The translations under genes and the position numbers were made by a program. Below, piece after piece: positions 38,600 to 49,319 of a stretch of 64,000 nt of DNA. Origin of the DNA: Caldicellulosiruptor naganoensis (lineage in GTDB: Bacteria > Bacillota > Thermoanaerobacteria > Caldicellulosiruptorales > Caldicellulosiruptoraceae); assembly GCF_026914285.1 (NCBI RefSeq), contig NZ_CP113864.1:1209001-1273000 (forward strand), in the 5' to 3' direction. The notes under the pieces were generated by a model, which made no database searches, had not been told where the DNA came from, and saw only the letters and a program-made list of their open reading frames with translations. Numbering within the stretch: position 1 is the stretch's first letter; each line of letters begins with the position of its first letter.

Positions 38600-39799
38600 A
38601 TGAAGGTATTAGTATTAAATTCAGGAAGCTCCTCATTAAAATATCAGTTTATTGATACTGATACAGAGGTTGCCCTTTGCAAGGGTGTTGTTGATAGAAT
38701 TGGATTGCCAGGAGCGTTTATAAGACATCAAAAAAACGGGCAGGAGATTATAAAAGAGCAAGATGTAAGAGACCACAATGTGGCAATAAAGCTTGTTTTG
38801 GAGATGTTAACACATCCTCAGATGGGGATAATAAAGTCAATGGATGAGATTGATGCAATTGGCCACAGAGTTGTCCATGGCGGGGAGTATTTTAGTGATG
38901 CCGTGATTGTTAATGAGGAGGTAAAAAAAGCAATAAGAGAGTGTATTGAGCTTGCACCACTCCACAATCCTGCAAACCTTATGGGAATTGAAGCATGTGA
39001 AAAAGAAATTCCGGGAAAGCCAAATGTTGCTGTGTTTGACACAGCTTTTCACCAGACAATGCCAAAGTACGCTTATATGTATTCAATTCCATATGAGATG
39101 TATGAGAAGTACAAGATAAGAAAATATGGATTTCATGGTACATCACACAAATATGTTGCGATAAAGGCAGCTGAGTACTTAAAAAGGCCATTAGAAGAAT
39201 TAAAGCTTATAACATGTCACCTTGGGAATGGGTCAAGTGTGTGTGCAATAAAGTATGGTAAATCAGTTGATACAAGTATGGGCTTTACACCCTTAGCTGG
39301 GCTTGCGATGGGAACAAGAAGCGGAACAATTGACCCTGCTGTTATTTTGTATCTTATGGAGAAAGAGAACATGGATGTAAAGCAGATGAATGATTTGCTG
39401 AACAAGAAATCTGGGGTGTTAGGGATTTCTGGTGTTAGCAGTGACTTTAGAGATTTAGAGAGAGCTGCAAACGAAGGAAACGAGAGAGCTCAGCTTGCGA
39501 TCGATATGTTCTGTTATAGGGTTAAGAAATATATTGGAGAGTATGCTGCAGTTTTAGGCGGTGTTGATGCAATAGTGTTCACAGCAGGGATTGGTGAAAA
39601 TAATGCGATTGTTCGTGACAAGTGCCTAACTGATTTAGAGTATATGGGTGTCTTGTACGACAAAGAGAGAAACTTTAACGCGGAAAAAGGCAAGGTATTT
39701 GAAATTAACAAACCAGAGAGCAAGGTAAAGGTTTTAATAGTTCCAACAAACGAAGAGCTAATGATTGCAAGAGAGACAAAGAGATTATTAGAAAAGTAA
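38600..39799 (+). CDS. ackA: Acetate kinase
   Basis: Acetyl phosphate + ADP to acetate + ATP. 399 residues of the ASKHA fold. Seen: [14 protein letters not shown] (phosphate 1), [28 protein letters not shown] (catalytic region), [13 protein letters not shown] and [10 protein letters not shown] (adenosine). ATG 38600 behind AAAGGGGTAGG. Together with pta it is the main energy-yielding fermentation pathway visible here. Confidence 0.98.
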   Translation: MKVLVLNSGSSSLKYQFIDTDTEVALCKGVVDRIGLPGAFIRHQKNGQEIIKEQDVRDHNVAIKLVLEMLTHPQMGIIKSMDEIDAIGHRVVHGGEYFSDAVIVNEEVKKAIRECIELAPLHNPANLMGIEACEKEIPGKPNVAVFDTAFHQTMPKYAYMYSIPYEMYEKYKIRKYGFHGTSHKYVAIKAAEYLKRPLEELKLITCHLGNGSSVCAIKYGKSVDTSMGFTPLAGLAMGTRSGTIDPAVILYLMEKENMDVKQMNDLLNKKSGVLGISGVSSDFRDLERAANEGNERAQLAIDMFCYRVKKYIGEYAAVLGGVDAIVFTAGIGENNAIVRDKCLTDLEYMGVLYDKERNFNAEKGKVFEINKPESKVKVLIVPTNEELMIARETKRLLEK

Positions 39800-39808
39800 A
39801 TTAAAAAA

Positions 39809-39848
39809 AGGGCTGTTTTGCCAAACTTAAGGCAGCCCTCTCTTTTTT
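39809..39848. terminator. Terminator between ackA and desulfoferrodoxin
   Basis: Stem AGGGCTG / CAGCCCT (39809-39815, 39833-39839) with an inner GCC/GGC pair, then CTCTTTTTT on plus and an upstream A-run giving U on minus. Serves both convergent genes. Confidence 0.85.
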
Positions 39849-40224
39849 ATTCCTTTTTCCAAAGCCCGTGGAGATTACAATATTCATATGCAACGAGCTT
39901 ATTAGCAGACACATTAAAGAGAGCTTTTGGCTCATCACCAGGCTTTAAGAATTTTCTGTGCACAACATCATCTGCTACAAGATCAATCCACATAATGTAG
40001 TGTTTTTCTTCCATTGGATGTGGAATCTCTCCAACTTTTACCAAGATCCCCTCTTCTGTTTTTTCAATAACTGGTACATGTTTTTCTAAACTCGCATCAA
40101 CTGTATTTGCTTCGAGCAAAGTCATTGGCTGACCACAACATACCAATTGTCCACCTCCTGCAAATAGAACCTCTACAATATTCCCACAAATTTCGCATTT
40201 ATAAACGTTGCCTTTTTTAACCAT
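39847..40224 (-). CDS. Desulfoferrodoxin (superoxide reductase, 2Fe type)
   Basis: Reduces superoxide to peroxide in anaerobes. 125 residues. N-terminal desulforedoxin domain with Cys10-x2-Cys13 and the adjacent Cys29-Cys30 (CEICG, LVCCGQ) for centre I; C-terminal superoxide-reductase centre II with His in [19 protein letters not shown] and the Cys/His of [11 protein letters not shown] 40224 behind GGGAGGTC. Marks an anaerobic, air-exposed lifestyle. Confidence 0.96.
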   Translation of the reverse strand: MVKKGNVYKCEICGNIVEVLFAGGGQLVCCGQPMTLLEANTVDASLEKHVPVIEKTEEGILVKVGEIPHPMEEKHYIMWIDLVADDVVHRKFLKPGDEPKALFNVSANKLVAYEYCNLHGLWKKE

Positions 40225-40308
40225 CTTGAAGTGACCTCCCTTGTAAAATTTAAATTTTTCAATTACAATTACTTTATACCCGCAAATTTAGATTCAGAAA
40301 CATAAAGT

Positions 40309-40337
40309 TTGAAATAAAAATAATTTTGAAATAATAT
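40309..40337 (+). promoter_or_regulatory. Promoter of valS
   Basis: -35 TTGAAA (40309-40314), 17 bases, -10 TAATAT (40332-40337). No T-box leader is present: only ~35 bases separate it from the start codon. Confidence 0.55.
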
Positions 40338-40377
40338 AAAAAGTGAAATTAAAACTTTGAAAGGAGGAAGAAATAAG

Positions 40378-43002
40378 GTGCAAAAAGTTTACAATCCTCA
40401 AGAGGTTGAAGACAGGCTGTATAAGATGTGGCTTGAAAAAAAATACTTTCATGCAAAGATTGACTGGTCAAAAAAACCTTTTACAATAGTAATCCCACCT
40501 CCAAATATTACAGGGCAACTACATATGGGACACGCTCTAAACAACACTATTCAGGATATTTTGATAAGATTTAAGAGAATGCAAGGATATTGTACACTTT
40601 GGCTCCCTGGCACTGACCATGCAAGTATTGCAACAGAGGCAAAGATTGTTGAGAAGATGAAAGAAGAAGGTCTCACAAAAGAGATGATAGGAAGAGAAAA
40701 GTTTTTAGAGCGAGCATGGGAGTGGAAGAGGGTCTATGGCGGAAGGATAATTGAGCAGCTTAAAAAACTTGGAGCTTCTTGCGACTGGGATAGAGAACGA
40801 TTTACAATGGATGAAGGACTTTCTAATGCTGTAAAAGAAGTCTTTGTAAGACTTTACGAGAAAGGTTTAATCTATAAAGGTGAGAGAATAATTAACTGGT
40901 GTCCAACTTGCAAAACAACAATTTCGGATGCTGAAGTAGAGTATGAAGAAAGGAAAGGTAAACTGTGGCACATCAAGTACCCTGCAAAGGACAATTCTTT
41001 CTTCGTAGTTGTTGCAACAACAAGGCCTGAAACAATGCTTGGTGACACTGCTGTTGCAGTAAATCCTAATGATGAAAGATATAAGCATTTAATTGGTAAA
41101 ACAGTTGTGCTTCCTCTTGTAAACAGGGAAATACCAATCATTGCAGATGAATATGTAGACATGGAATTTGGAACAGGTGTTGTAAAGATAACACCTGCTC
41201 ATGACCCAAATGACTTTGAAATAGGCCAAAGGCATAACCTGCCCATGATACAAGTAATTGATACTAAAGGATACATGAACGAAAATGCTGGCAAATACGC
41301 AGGACAGGACAGATTCGAGGCAAGAAAGAATATTGTAAATAACTTGAAAAATCTTGGCCTGCTTGTCAAAGAAGAAGATTACACTCACAATGTAGGACAT
41401 TGCTATAGGTGCTCAACAGTAATTGAACCGCTCGTTTCAAAGCAGTGGTTTGTTAAGATGAAACCATTAGCAGAGCCTGCAATAAGGATTGTAAAGGAAG
41501 GTAAGATAAAATTTATCCCGGAAAGATTTGAAAAGATATACTTTAATTGGATGGAGAATATAAAAGACTGGTGTATTTCAAGACAACTTTGGTGGGGGCA
41601 TAGAATTCCTGCATATTATTGCAGAGATTGTGACAATATGATGGTAAGTCGTGACGAAGTAAAGGTGTGTACAAAATGTGGTTCTACAAATGTATATCAA
41701 GATGAGGACACTCTTGATACATGGTTTTCTTCAGCACTTTGGCCATTTTCAACATTGGGCTGGCCAGAGGAGACAGAAGATTTGAAGTATTTCTACCCAA
41801 CAGATGTTCTTGTTACTGCATACGATATCATCTTCTTCTGGGTTGCGAGAATGATTTTCTCAGCACTTGAACATATGGGCAAAGAACCGTTTAAGTATGT
41901 GTTAATTCATGGTATTGTAAGAGATTCCCAGGGAAGAAAGATGAGTAAATCACTTGGCAATGGAATAGACCCGCTTGAGGTAATAGAAAAATACGGTGCA
42001 GATGCACTTAGATTTACACTTGTAACAGGAATTTCTCCTGGCAATGATACAAGATTTCACATGGAAAAGGTTGAGGCAAACAGGAACTTCGCAAATAAGA
42101 TTTGGAATGCTGCAAGGTTTGTGCTTATGAACCTTGACATTGATACAAATTACAAGCCTGATGAGAGTAAATTCACATTTACAGAAAGGTGGATCCTGTC
42201 AAGGTTAGATACCCTTATTAAAGAGGTTACTGAAAATCTTGAAAAGTTTGAAATTGGTATTGCAGCTCAAAAACTCTACGACTTTATTTGGGATGAGTTT
42301 TGCGACTGGTATATTGAAATGTCAAAACCTATACTCTACAACAAAGAGGCAGAAAATAACAAGGAAGTACAGTATGTTCTGCTAACAGTACTCACGAATG
42401 TTTTAAAGCTCTTACATCCATTTATGCCCTTTGTAACAGAAGAGATTTATTTAAACCTCCCACATGATGAGGAAAGTCTTGTTATAGCTAAGTGGCCTGA
42501 GCCAAGAGGATACAACTATGCTCAAGATATTTCAATGGTTGAAAAGTTGATTGAACTCATAAGGAGTATCAGAAACTTAAGAGTCGAGAGAAATATACCT
42601 GCAAATTTAAAGCCAAAGGTCTTTATAAAAATTGATGATGAGTGTATGCTTCAGCAAAGACAGCTTTGGGAGATTTACGTAAAAAGGCTTGCAAATATAG
42701 AAGAAGTTGTGGTAGCTCAAGATGCTCCACAAGACAGTGTCTCGCTTGTTCTCTCTTGGGGTGTTGCGTATATTAAGCTAAAAGAGATAATTGATATTGA
42801 GAGTGAGCTTAAGAGACTTACTGAAGAAAGAGAGAGACTTTTAAAAGAAGTTGAGAGGTCTGAAAAGCTGCTTAGCAATCAGAACTTTTTACAAAAGGCA
42901 CCTCAAAAGGTTGTAAATGAGGAAAAAGAAAAGTATGAAAGATACAAACAGATGCTAAAGTCTGTTGAAGACCAGCTTGAGAGAATCAAAAGCTTAAGGT
43001 GA
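40378..43002 (+). CDS. valS: Valyl-tRNA synthetase
   Basis: Class I synthetase charging tRNA-Val. 874 residues. HIGH-type motif HMGH (49-52), CP1 editing domain ([17 protein letters not shown]), zinc-like Cys pairs (CRDCDNM, CTKCGS), KMSKS at 521-525, anticodon-binding domain, and a C-terminal coiled coil (~805-874). GTG 40378 follows AAAGGAGG; a longer frame from 40357 includes the SD itself and is rejected. Usual partner folC follows by 7 bases. Confidence 0.97.
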   Translation: MQKVYNPQEVEDRLYKMWLEKKYFHAKIDWSKKPFTIVIPPPNITGQLHMGHALNNTIQDILIRFKRMQGYCTLWLPGTDHASIATEAKIVEKMKEEGLTKEMIGREKFLERAWEWKRVYGGRIIEQLKKLGASCDWDRERFTMDEGLSNAVKEVFVRLYEKGLIYKGERIINWCPTCKTTISDAEVEYEERKGKLWHIKYPAKDNSFFVVVATTRPETMLGDTAVAVNPNDERYKHLIGKTVVLPLVNREIPIIADEYVDMEFGTGVVKITPAHDPNDFEIGQRHNLPMIQVIDTKGYMNENAGKYAGQDRFEARKNIVNNLKNLGLLVKEEDYTHNVGHCYRCSTVIEPLVSKQWFVKMKPLAEPAIRIVKEGKIKFIPERFEKIYFNWMENIKDWCISRQLWWGHRIPAYYCRDCDNMMVSRDEVKVCTKCGSTNVYQDEDTLDTWFSSALWPFSTLGWPEETEDLKYFYPTDVLVTAYDIIFFWVARMIFSALEHMGKEPFKYVLIHGIVRDSQGRKMSKSLGNGIDPLEVIEKYGADALRFTLVTGISPGNDTRFHMEKVEANRNFANKIWNAARFVLMNLDIDTNYKPDESKFTFTERWILSRLDTLIKEVTENLEKFEIGIAAQKLYDFIWDEFCDWYIEMSKPILYNKEAENNKEVQYVLLTVLTNVLKLLHPFMPFVTEEIYLNLPHDEESLVIAKWPEPRGYNYAQDISMVEKLIELIRSIRNLRVERNIPANLKPKVFIKIDDECMLQQRQLWEIYVKRLANIEEVVVAQDAPQDSVSLVLSWGVAYIKLKEIIDIESELKRLTEERERLLKEVERSEKLLSNQNFLQKAPQKVVNEEKEKYERYKQMLKSVEDQLERIKSLR

Positions 43003-43009
43003 TATTGTT

Positions 43010-44305
43010 ATGTCAATGACTTACGAAGAAGCACTTGAATATATACACGGGACATATAAGTTTGGTGTGAAACTTGGTCTCGAAAACATAAAAAGATTAC
43101 TCGAACTTATGGGAAATCCTCAAAAGGATTTAAAAATTATCCACGTTGCTGGGACAAATGGTAAAGGCTCAACCTGTGCTTTTATTAATCAAGTTTTGAT
43201 TGAAGCTGGATATAAGGTGGGGCTTTACACCTCACCTTATTTAGAATTTTTTAATGAGAGAATGAAAATAAATAACATTCCTATTTCCAATGATGAACTT
43301 GCAAGAATAACAAAGTTTGTAAAAGATAAGGTAGAGTTAATGATAGCTCAGGGGTTTAATCACCCGACTGAATTTGAGATAGTCACTGCAATAGCCTTTG
43401 AGTATTTTAAAAGGATGAATGTGGATTTTGTTGTGCTAGAAGTTGGCCTTGGTGGAAGATTTGATGCAACAAATGTAGTTGAGACTCCAGAGCTTTGTAT
43501 TATAACCTCTATTGGCTATGACCATATGGATATCTTAGGGCAGACAATTGAGCAAATAGCATATGAAAAGGCTGGTATTATAAAAGAAGGCTCTACTGTA
43601 ATCTTAGGGCTGCAGCGTTATAAAGAACCAACTGCTGTTATTTCGAATGTCTGTAAGCAAAAGAATGCTAAATTAATTGAAGTAAAAAGTGATTATAAGA
43701 TTATAAGCAACACTCTTGACGGAGTTGTATTTGATTGTATTACTCCAAGAGGTATATATAAAAATCTCGAAATTAAGCTTTTAGGTGAACATCAGGTTGA
43801 AAATGCTCTAAACTGTGTATATGCATTTGAATATTTAAGCGAAAGGTTTAATATAGGTATTGATGCTCTTGTGGTAGGGCTTTTAAATACTAAATGGAAT
43901 GGCAGATTTGAAATTATCTCAAAAGCCCCTCTTGTGATATTAGATGGCGCTCACAATGTGGATGGAATGAAGGCACTTGTTGAAAACTGTAAGCAGTATC
44001 TAAAAGGAAAAAAAATTAGTATTGTGGTAGGAGTGCTCAAGGATAAAGAGTATCAAAGTATGCTTTCTTTGATAAAAGAGATAACATCGGATGTTATATT
44101 TACACTGGTGCCATATCAAAAAAGGGCTTTTTCGACTACTGAGGCGAAGGAAGTTGCTATGAATTACCAATTTAAATTTATTGAAGATTTCAGGGAGGCA
44201 ATTAACATAAGCTTGGAAAAAGCAAAAGAAGATTCAGCCATTTTAATTTGTGGGTCTTTGTATTTAGTGGGTCCTGCAAGGACATATCTTAAAAGCATTT
44301 TTTAG
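43010..44305 (+). CDS. folC: Folylpolyglutamate synthase / dihydrofolate synthase
   Basis: Adds glutamate to folates. 431 residues, Mur-ligase family. ATP loop GTNGKGST (48-55), TSPYLEFFNERM, VLEVGLGGRFDATN, the Lys of YEKAGIIK, and ILDGAHN. ATG 43010 (or 43016). valS-folC is a conserved pair in Firmicutes. Folate supply ties functionally to glyA at 13.3 kb. Confidence 0.96.
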   Translation: MSMTYEEALEYIHGTYKFGVKLGLENIKRLLELMGNPQKDLKIIHVAGTNGKGSTCAFINQVLIEAGYKVGLYTSPYLEFFNERMKINNIPISNDELARITKFVKDKVELMIAQGFNHPTEFEIVTAIAFEYFKRMNVDFVVLEVGLGGRFDATNVVETPELCIITSIGYDHMDILGQTIEQIAYEKAGIIKEGSTVILGLQRYKEPTAVISNVCKQKNAKLIEVKSDYKIISNTLDGVVFDCITPRGIYKNLEIKLLGEHQVENALNCVYAFEYLSERFNIGIDALVVGLLNTKWNGRFEIISKAPLVILDGAHNVDGMKALVENCKQYLKGKKISIVVGVLKDKEYQSMLSLIKEITSDVIFTLVPYQKRAFSTTEAKEVAMNYQFKFIEDFREAINISLEKAKEDSAILICGSLYLVGPARTYLKSIF

Positions 44306-44308
44306 TTA

Positions 44309-44337
44309 TTGTAATTATATAGCAATTGGTATAAAAT
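44309..44337 (+). promoter_or_regulatory. Candidate promoter of the transaldolase gene
   Basis: -35 TTGTAA (44309-44314), 17 bases, -10 TAAAAT (44332-44337). Moderate match. Confidence 0.45.
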
Positions 44338-44375
44338 AATAGTCGAAAAAATTTTAAGAGAGGTGTTAGCTCAAG

Positions 44376-45029
44376 ATGAAACTATTTATTGACACCGCTA
44401 ATATAAATGAGATAAAAGAAGCTTACTCTTGGGGAATAATTTGTGGTGTTACGACAAATCCATCCTTGATTGCAAAAGAAGGTAGAGATTTTAAAGAGGT
44501 TGTAAATGAGATCTGTTCAATTGTAGATGGTCCAATCTCAGCAGAAGTTATTTCACTCAAGGCTGAAGACATGATTGAAGAGGCAAGAGACTTAGCAAAG
44601 ATTCACAAAAATATTGTTATTAAGATTCCAATGACAGCAGAAGGGCTCAAGGCTGTATCAGTGTTGTCAAAAGAGGGTATAAAGACAAATGTCACACTTA
44701 TTTTCTCAGCAGCTCAAGCACTTTTGGCAGCAAAGGCTGGAGCAACATATGTCTCTCCATTTGTGGGAAGACTTGATGACATAGGCCAAAATGGAATTGA
44801 GCTTATCAAAGAGATAGTTCAGATATTTAGAAATTATCCAGACATAAAAACAGAGATAATTGCTGCAAGTATAAGACATCCTATTCATGTGATTGAGGCT
44901 GCAAAAGCAGGAGCAGATATTGCAACTGTTCCATTTAAGGTACTTGAGCAGATGACAAAACATGCACTAACTGACGTAGGTATAGAGAGATTCTTAAAAG
45001 ATTGGGAAAAGGTACCTAAGAAAAGTTAA
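44376..45029 (+). CDS. tal: Transaldolase, short fructose-6-phosphate aldolase type
   Basis: Transfers a dihydroxyacetone unit between sugar phosphates in the pentose phosphate pathway. 217 residues, the small TalC/MipB subfamily. Schiff-base Lys83 in [33 protein letters not shown], and [20 protein letters not shown]. The subfamily includes true transaldolases and F6P aldolases; in Gram-positives most are transaldolases. Own terminator after it. Confidence 0.93.
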   Translation: MKLFIDTANINEIKEAYSWGIICGVTTNPSLIAKEGRDFKEVVNEICSIVDGPISAEVISLKAEDMIEEARDLAKIHKNIVIKIPMTAEGLKAVSVLSKEGIKTNVTLIFSAAQALLAAKAGATYVSPFVGRLDDIGQNGIELIKEIVQIFRNYPDIKTEIIAASIRHPIHVIEAAKAGADIATVPFKVLEQMTKHALTDVGIERFLKDWEKVPKKS

Positions 45030-45031
45030 AG

Positions 45032-45060
45032 GCAACCTCTTTGCAGGTTGCTATTTTTTT
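45032..45060 (+). terminator. Terminator after tal
   Basis: 7-bp stem GCAACCT / AGGTTGC (45032-45038, 45045-45051), loop CTTTGC, then TATTTTTTT. Confidence 0.88.
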
Positions 45061-45081
45061 AATTTCAACTGGAGGATGAAA

Positions 45082-45873
45082 ATGGCCTTTGAAAAGATAT
45101 GTATAAATGGTCTTGAAATTATCAGAATTTCTGAACTTAAGCCATATGGTGTAGAGGCATTTTTTACAACAAGAAGATATCTTGGTTCAGATGATTTTAA
45201 TCTGAGTTATAAATGGGCAAGGTCGAAGGAGGAAATTGACAATAATTTTCTTGTCCTCTTTAAGAATTTGGGAGTTGACCATAGAAATATTTACTATGCA
45301 AAACAGGTACATAAAAATGATATAATAGTTGTTGAAAAAGGATTTGACTTTTTTGCGTATAATCAAGAAATAGAAGCTGATGGACTTATAACACTAAAAA
45401 GTGACATTACGCTTATGACCTTTCATGCAGACTGTATTCCAGTTTACATTTTTGACCAAGAGAAGAGAATAATTTCGCTTCTACACTCTGGTTGGAGGGG
45501 AACCTTACAGCATATAACAAAAAAAGCGTTAGAAGTGCTAAATTTCAAATTTGGATGCAACATTTCAAATCTCATTGTAGCAATTGGACCAGGGATTTGC
45601 AAAAATCATTTCGAGGTAGGAAAAGATGTATATGATGCTTTTTTAAAAGAGTTTTCTGGTGATATTTGTATGTCTAACAAGGAGAGATTTTATGTAGATT
45701 TAAAAAAATCTATTGAGAGGGATTTATTAGAAAGTGGAGTAAAAAAAGAACAAATTATAATATCTGAAATGTGTACTTATGAAAATGAAGATTTATTCTT
45801 TTCATATAGAAGAGACTTTAGGACTCCAGAGAAATTAGGTAGTATGGTTGCTATTATGAGGATGGTGAGATGA
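45082..45873 (+). CDS. pgeF: Peptidoglycan editing factor PgeF (multicopper-laccase-like, YlmD)
   Basis: Family DUF152; removes faulty muropeptides in E. coli and related members act on purine nucleosides. 263 residues. Conserved metal ligands seen: His in KQVHKND, Cys in FHADCIPV, His in LLHSGWRGT; IGPGICKNHFEVG is the family signature. ATG 45082 is 6 bases after GGAGG (45071-45075); ATG 45076 touches it. The stop overlaps phoP, an unusual neighbour. Confidence 0.92.
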   Translation: MAFEKICINGLEIIRISELKPYGVEAFFTTRRYLGSDDFNLSYKWARSKEEIDNNFLVLFKNLGVDHRNIYYAKQVHKNDIIVVEKGFDFFAYNQEIEADGLITLKSDITLMTFHADCIPVYIFDQEKRIISLLHSGWRGTLQHITKKALEVLNFKFGCNISNLIVAIGPGICKNHFEVGKDVYDAFLKEFSGDICMSNKERFYVDLKKSIERDLLESGVKKEQIIISEMCTYENEDLFFSYRRDFRTPEKLGSMVAIMRMVR

Positions 45874-46571
45874 TGAAAAATATTTTGATTGTAGATGACG
45901 AACCTCATATTGTGGAACTAATTAGATTCAATCTTCATAAAGAAGGATATACTACTTTTGAAGCTGAAAATGGCAACGCAGCCTTGGATATTATCAGAAA
46001 CAATAAGATTGACCTTGTAATCCTTGATATAATGATGAGTGATAAAGATGGTTATGAAGTTTTAAAAGAGATTAGGTTTAATAAAGAAACAAGAAATCTT
46101 CCTGTAATTTTGCTTTCTGCAAGGTCAGAAGAGATTGATAAAATATTAGGCCTCGAACTTGGTGCTGATGATTATATAACAAAGCCTTTTAGTGTAAAGG
46201 AACTTGTTGTAAGAGTAAAGGCGCTTTTTAGAAGGATTGAGAGCCTAAAGCCTGATGCAGAAGAGAAGATCAGGTTTGGTGATGTTGAGGTAGATTTAAC
46301 AAGAAGAAGCGTAAAAAAGAACAATAAGGAAATTGCTCTTTCTTTTAAGGAATTTGAGCTTTTAAAGCTGTTGATAGAGAACAGAGGAAGGGTTTTGGAT
46401 AGAGATTTCATTTTGCAAAGGGTATGGGGATATGAATTTGACGGTGATACTCGAACAGTTGATGTGCATATAAGATTTCTAAGAAAAAAGCTTGAGGACG
46501 ATGAGAAAAATCCACGGTACATTGAGACGGTAAGAGGAGTTGGCTACAGGTTGAGAGAAGGGTCGGAGTAA
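45870..46571 (+). CDS. phoP: Response regulator, OmpR/PhoB family, phosphate type
   Basis: Receiver domain (1-~120) with acidic pair DDE, phospho-acceptor Asp53 (LDIMM), and Lys in TKPF; C-terminal winged-helix DNA-binding domain (~130-230; LSFKEFELLKLLIENRGRVLDRDFILQRVWGYEFDGDTRTVDVHIRFLRKK, in part). 233 residues. ATG 45870 overlaps the pgeF stop. It is followed by its kinase and lies 4 kb from pit, pstB and phoU, and PhoP-box repeats stand before pstB. Phosphate role is inferred from this. Confidence 0.9.
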   Translation: MMKNILIVDDEPHIVELIRFNLHKEGYTTFEAENGNAALDIIRNNKIDLVILDIMMSDKDGYEVLKEIRFNKETRNLPVILLSARSEEIDKILGLELGADDYITKPFSVKELVVRVKALFRRIESLKPDAEEKIRFGDVEVDLTRRSVKKNNKEIALSFKEFELLKLLIENRGRVLDRDFILQRVWGYEFDGDTRTVDVHIRFLRKKLEDDEKNPRYIETVRGVGYRLREGSE

Positions 46572-46574
46572 GAA

Positions 46575-48281
46575 ATGAGAACAAAAATATTGGCTTATAC
46601 CATTTTAGTTATAGTAATTATAAGCTTTCTGCAGGGAGTTTTCTCGTATGAGGTATATAAGAATATATACCTTGAAGAGAACAAAAGACAGCTTGAGTTT
46701 ATGATAGAGGAGATTGAGAGATATATAAATAATTTTGGTATTCAACTTTTAGATAAAGTGTACAAAAAAGGCTTTTTTAGAGTTACAATTGTTAATAATG
46801 ATGGAACTGTGCTTTATGATTCTGAAGCAGATAAAGATAAGATGGAAAATCACTTAAAAAGACCAGAGATTGTACAGGCAAATGAAAAGCTTGGTGAGAT
46901 TTGTTTTTCGATACAAAAGAGCAAAACGCTAAAAAGTTTTTTTTTCTACGCAGCAAAGAAAGTAGAAATTAATAATAATCCCATATTTATACGTGTTTCA
47001 GTATTGCTTGACAAAACTGATGTAATTTTAAAAAGAGCTTTAATTCAAACATTAAAATTTGCATTTATTTGTATAGTCTTAGGATTAATTCTGATAATTG
47101 GCGTATCATCGCTTTTATATCAACCTCTCAAAGATTTAATTTCTCTTATTACACAAGCTTTAAAGAAATTTGCCATAACTGAGTTTGAAGAAGAAGAGGA
47201 TTTGAAATGGCTTAGTCTCAGTTTTACAAGGCTGTACCAACTTTTAGAAGAAAAAATTAATGAGGTAAATAGTCTAAATTGTAGGTTTAGTTCTTTGCTC
47301 AACTCTATCGAAGTTGGAATAATTTTTTTTGATAACAAAAAGCGTATCATTATGTTTAACCAGCAGGCTGAAAAAATATTTGCAACAAAGCTTAAAATTG
47401 GAGATAGTTTACTTGAATGCATTCGAATTTATGAACTTTTTGAATTTTTATACGACGAAATAATTTTTGAAAAAGAATTTGATGTAGTAATTGATGGTCA
47501 AAACAAGATTCTGAAAGTGACTAAAAAAAGAATCAAATATGAGGAGAATAAAGAAGGTATATTGTTGATTGTGAGTGATATTACTATTATTAAAAAACTC
47601 GAAAAAATGAGGTCTGATTTTGTTGCAAATGTCTCACACGAACTGAAGACACCGCTGACTTCTATAAAAGGATTTGTGGAGACACTCAGAGATGGAGCAA
47701 TTGAAGACAAAGATGTGGCTATGAAATTTCTAAACATCATTGAAGTTGAGGTTGAAAGGCTTGTTCGTTTAATAAACGATTTATTGTATCTTTCTGAGAT
47801 AGAAAATGCAAAGATAGAGATTAACGAAGAAGAAGAAGAAGAAGTAAATATAAAAGATGTTGTAGATGAATGTGTGCAGCTTTTGAAGCTTAAAGCTGAA
47901 AGCAAAGATATAAAGATACATCTTGATGTAGATAGCGAGCTTAAGATAAAAATGTACAGGGATTGGTTAAAACAGCTCTTTATAAACCTGATAGACAATG
48001 CAATCATATATAATAAAGAAGGTGGGGAAGTTTTCATAATAGTTGAAAAATCAGCTGACAAAATACTTATAAAAGTAAAAGATACAGGTATTGGTATTCC
48101 GCAAAACGAAATAGATAGAATTTTTGAAAGATTTTATAGAGTAGACAAAGGTCGTTCACGAAAAGTTGGTGGGACTGGTTTGGGGCTTTCAATAGTCAAG
48201 CATATAGTTGAACTTTACAACGGAAAAATATATGTCAATAGTGAAGTTGGTAAAGGAAGCGAATTTACAATTGTAATATAA
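46575..48281 (+). CDS. phoR: Sensor histidine kinase, PhoR type
   Basis: 568 residues: TM1 (~5-25), extracytoplasmic region (~26-152), TM2 (~155-180), short HAMP-like linker, a PAS domain (~230-330), HisKA with phospho-acceptor His355 (VSHELKTPLTSIKGF) and HATPase (N-box INLIDNAIIYN, DTGIGIP, GGTGLGLSIVKHIVE). Pairs with the response regulator 3 bases upstream. In Gram-positives this domain order is typical of PhoR/WalK-like kinases; context favours PhoR. Confidence 0.88.
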   Translation: MRTKILAYTILVIVIISFLQGVFSYEVYKNIYLEENKRQLEFMIEEIERYINNFGIQLLDKVYKKGFFRVTIVNNDGTVLYDSEADKDKMENHLKRPEIVQANEKLGEICFSIQKSKTLKSFFFYAAKKVEINNNPIFIRVSVLLDKTDVILKRALIQTLKFAFICIVLGLILIIGVSSLLYQPLKDLISLITQALKKFAITEFEEEEDLKWLSLSFTRLYQLLEEKINEVNSLNCRFSSLLNSIEVGIIFFDNKKRIIMFNQQAEKIFATKLKIGDSLLECIRIYELFEFLYDEIIFEKEFDVVIDGQNKILKVTKKRIKYEENKEGILLIVSDITIIKKLEKMRSDFVANVSHELKTPLTSIKGFVETLRDGAIEDKDVAMKFLNIIEVEVERLVRLINDLLYLSEIENAKIEINEEEEEEVNIKDVVDECVQLLKLKAESKDIKIHLDVDSELKIKMYRDWLKQLFINLIDNAIIYNKEGGEVFIIVEKSADKILIKVKDTGIGIPQNEIDRIFERFYRVDKGRSRKVGGTGLGLSIVKHIVELYNGKIYVNSEVGKGSEFTIVI

Positions 48282-48317
48282 AAGGAAGCTGCCAAAAAAG
48301 TAAGACAGCTCCTTTTT
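48281..48317 (+). terminator. Terminator after phoR
   Basis: Stem AAAGGA-AGCTG / CAGCT-CCTTT (48281-48291, 48306-48315; one bulged base), followed by TT. Confidence 0.7.
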
Positions 48318-48330
48318 GCGGTTTTCAATT

Positions 48331-49319
48331 CTAAACAATTAAATTGATAACCCATGCCATTAAGCCACCAATAAAGCTACACATTGGAATTGTTAAAATC
48401 CATGCAATAACAATATTCTTTGCAATTCCCCATCTTACTGCTGAGAATTTTTACATGCACCAACACCCATAATAGAAGATGAAATTACATGGGTTGTAGA
48501 AACAGGTGCTCCAATATGTGTTGCAAACTGGATTGTAAGTGCTGCTCCTGTCTCTGCGGCAAAACCATTTATTGGTGCTAATTTTATTATCTTTACTCCC
48601 ATAGTTTTGATTATTCTCCACCCTCCAAAAGAGGTACCAAGTGCCATTGCAAATGCACATGCGAATTTTACCCACTCAGGTACTACAAAGTTATTTAAAA
48701 TTCCTGCACTCACAAGTGCCATTGTAATTATCCCCATTGATTTTTGTTCATCGTTTGAACCATGGCTATACGCCATCCGCATTGCGGATATTATCTGTAG
48801 TTTAGAGAAGTATTTATTAACAACAGTAGGATGAACCTTTGCAAATACTATGGTCATAAATACATATTCAAAAACAAAGCCCAGCACAGGTTAAATAACA
48901 AGAGGTAGCACTATCTTTTTAACAAATCCTATCCAGTTTATATCAGAAAGTGATTTTGTTGTGACAATCGCAGCGCCAATTAAGCCACCTATTATTGCAT
49001 GTGATGAAGATGAAGGTATTCCCCACCACCATGTAATCAAATCCCACACAATTGCTGCTATAACAGCTGCAAGAACAAGGTATTCAGTAACAAACTTTGG
49101 GTCAACTATTCCATGCCCTATAGTCTTTGCAACCTCTGTGTTAATCATTGCACCAAAAAAATTAAAAACTGCTGACATGAATATTGCAGTCCTTGGCGTC
49201 AAAACGCGGGTTGAAACAGATGTTGCAATAGCGTTTGCTGTGTCATGAAAACCGTTTACAAAATCAAATGTCAAGGCTAAGATGATTATAAAAAGAAGAT
49301 TGAGTGGAATACTATGCAT
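48331..49319 (-). pseudogene. pit: Low-affinity phosphate transporter Pit, broken
   Basis: Would be a proton- or cation-coupled phosphate permease of about 328 residues. Both halves of the PHO-4 family repeat are readable: FDFVNGFHDTANAIATSVSTRVL near the N-terminus and MAYSHGSNDEQKSMGII plus APVSTTHVISSSIMGVGA later. Breaks: an in-frame TAA at 48893-48891 (expected Ser in LPLVI-x-PVLGF), and a one-base loss in the T run at 48446-48452, after which the last ~40 codons (FSAVRWGIAKNIVIAW) continue in another frame to TAG 48331. Ser-to-Cys and Gly-to-Glu changes at conserved places support real decay. The start overlaps the end of the DUF47 gene by 8 bases. Confidence 0.9.

Noticed and set aside
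40225-40377. T-box leader for valS
   Set aside because: No specifier stem, no antiterminator sequence and no terminator; the promoter is too close to the start codon.
47498-48061. 187-codon open frame on the minus strand inside phoR
   Set aside because: It mirrors the phoR kinase domain, is Ser/Phe-rich with no family motif and no ribosome-binding site. An antisense shadow.
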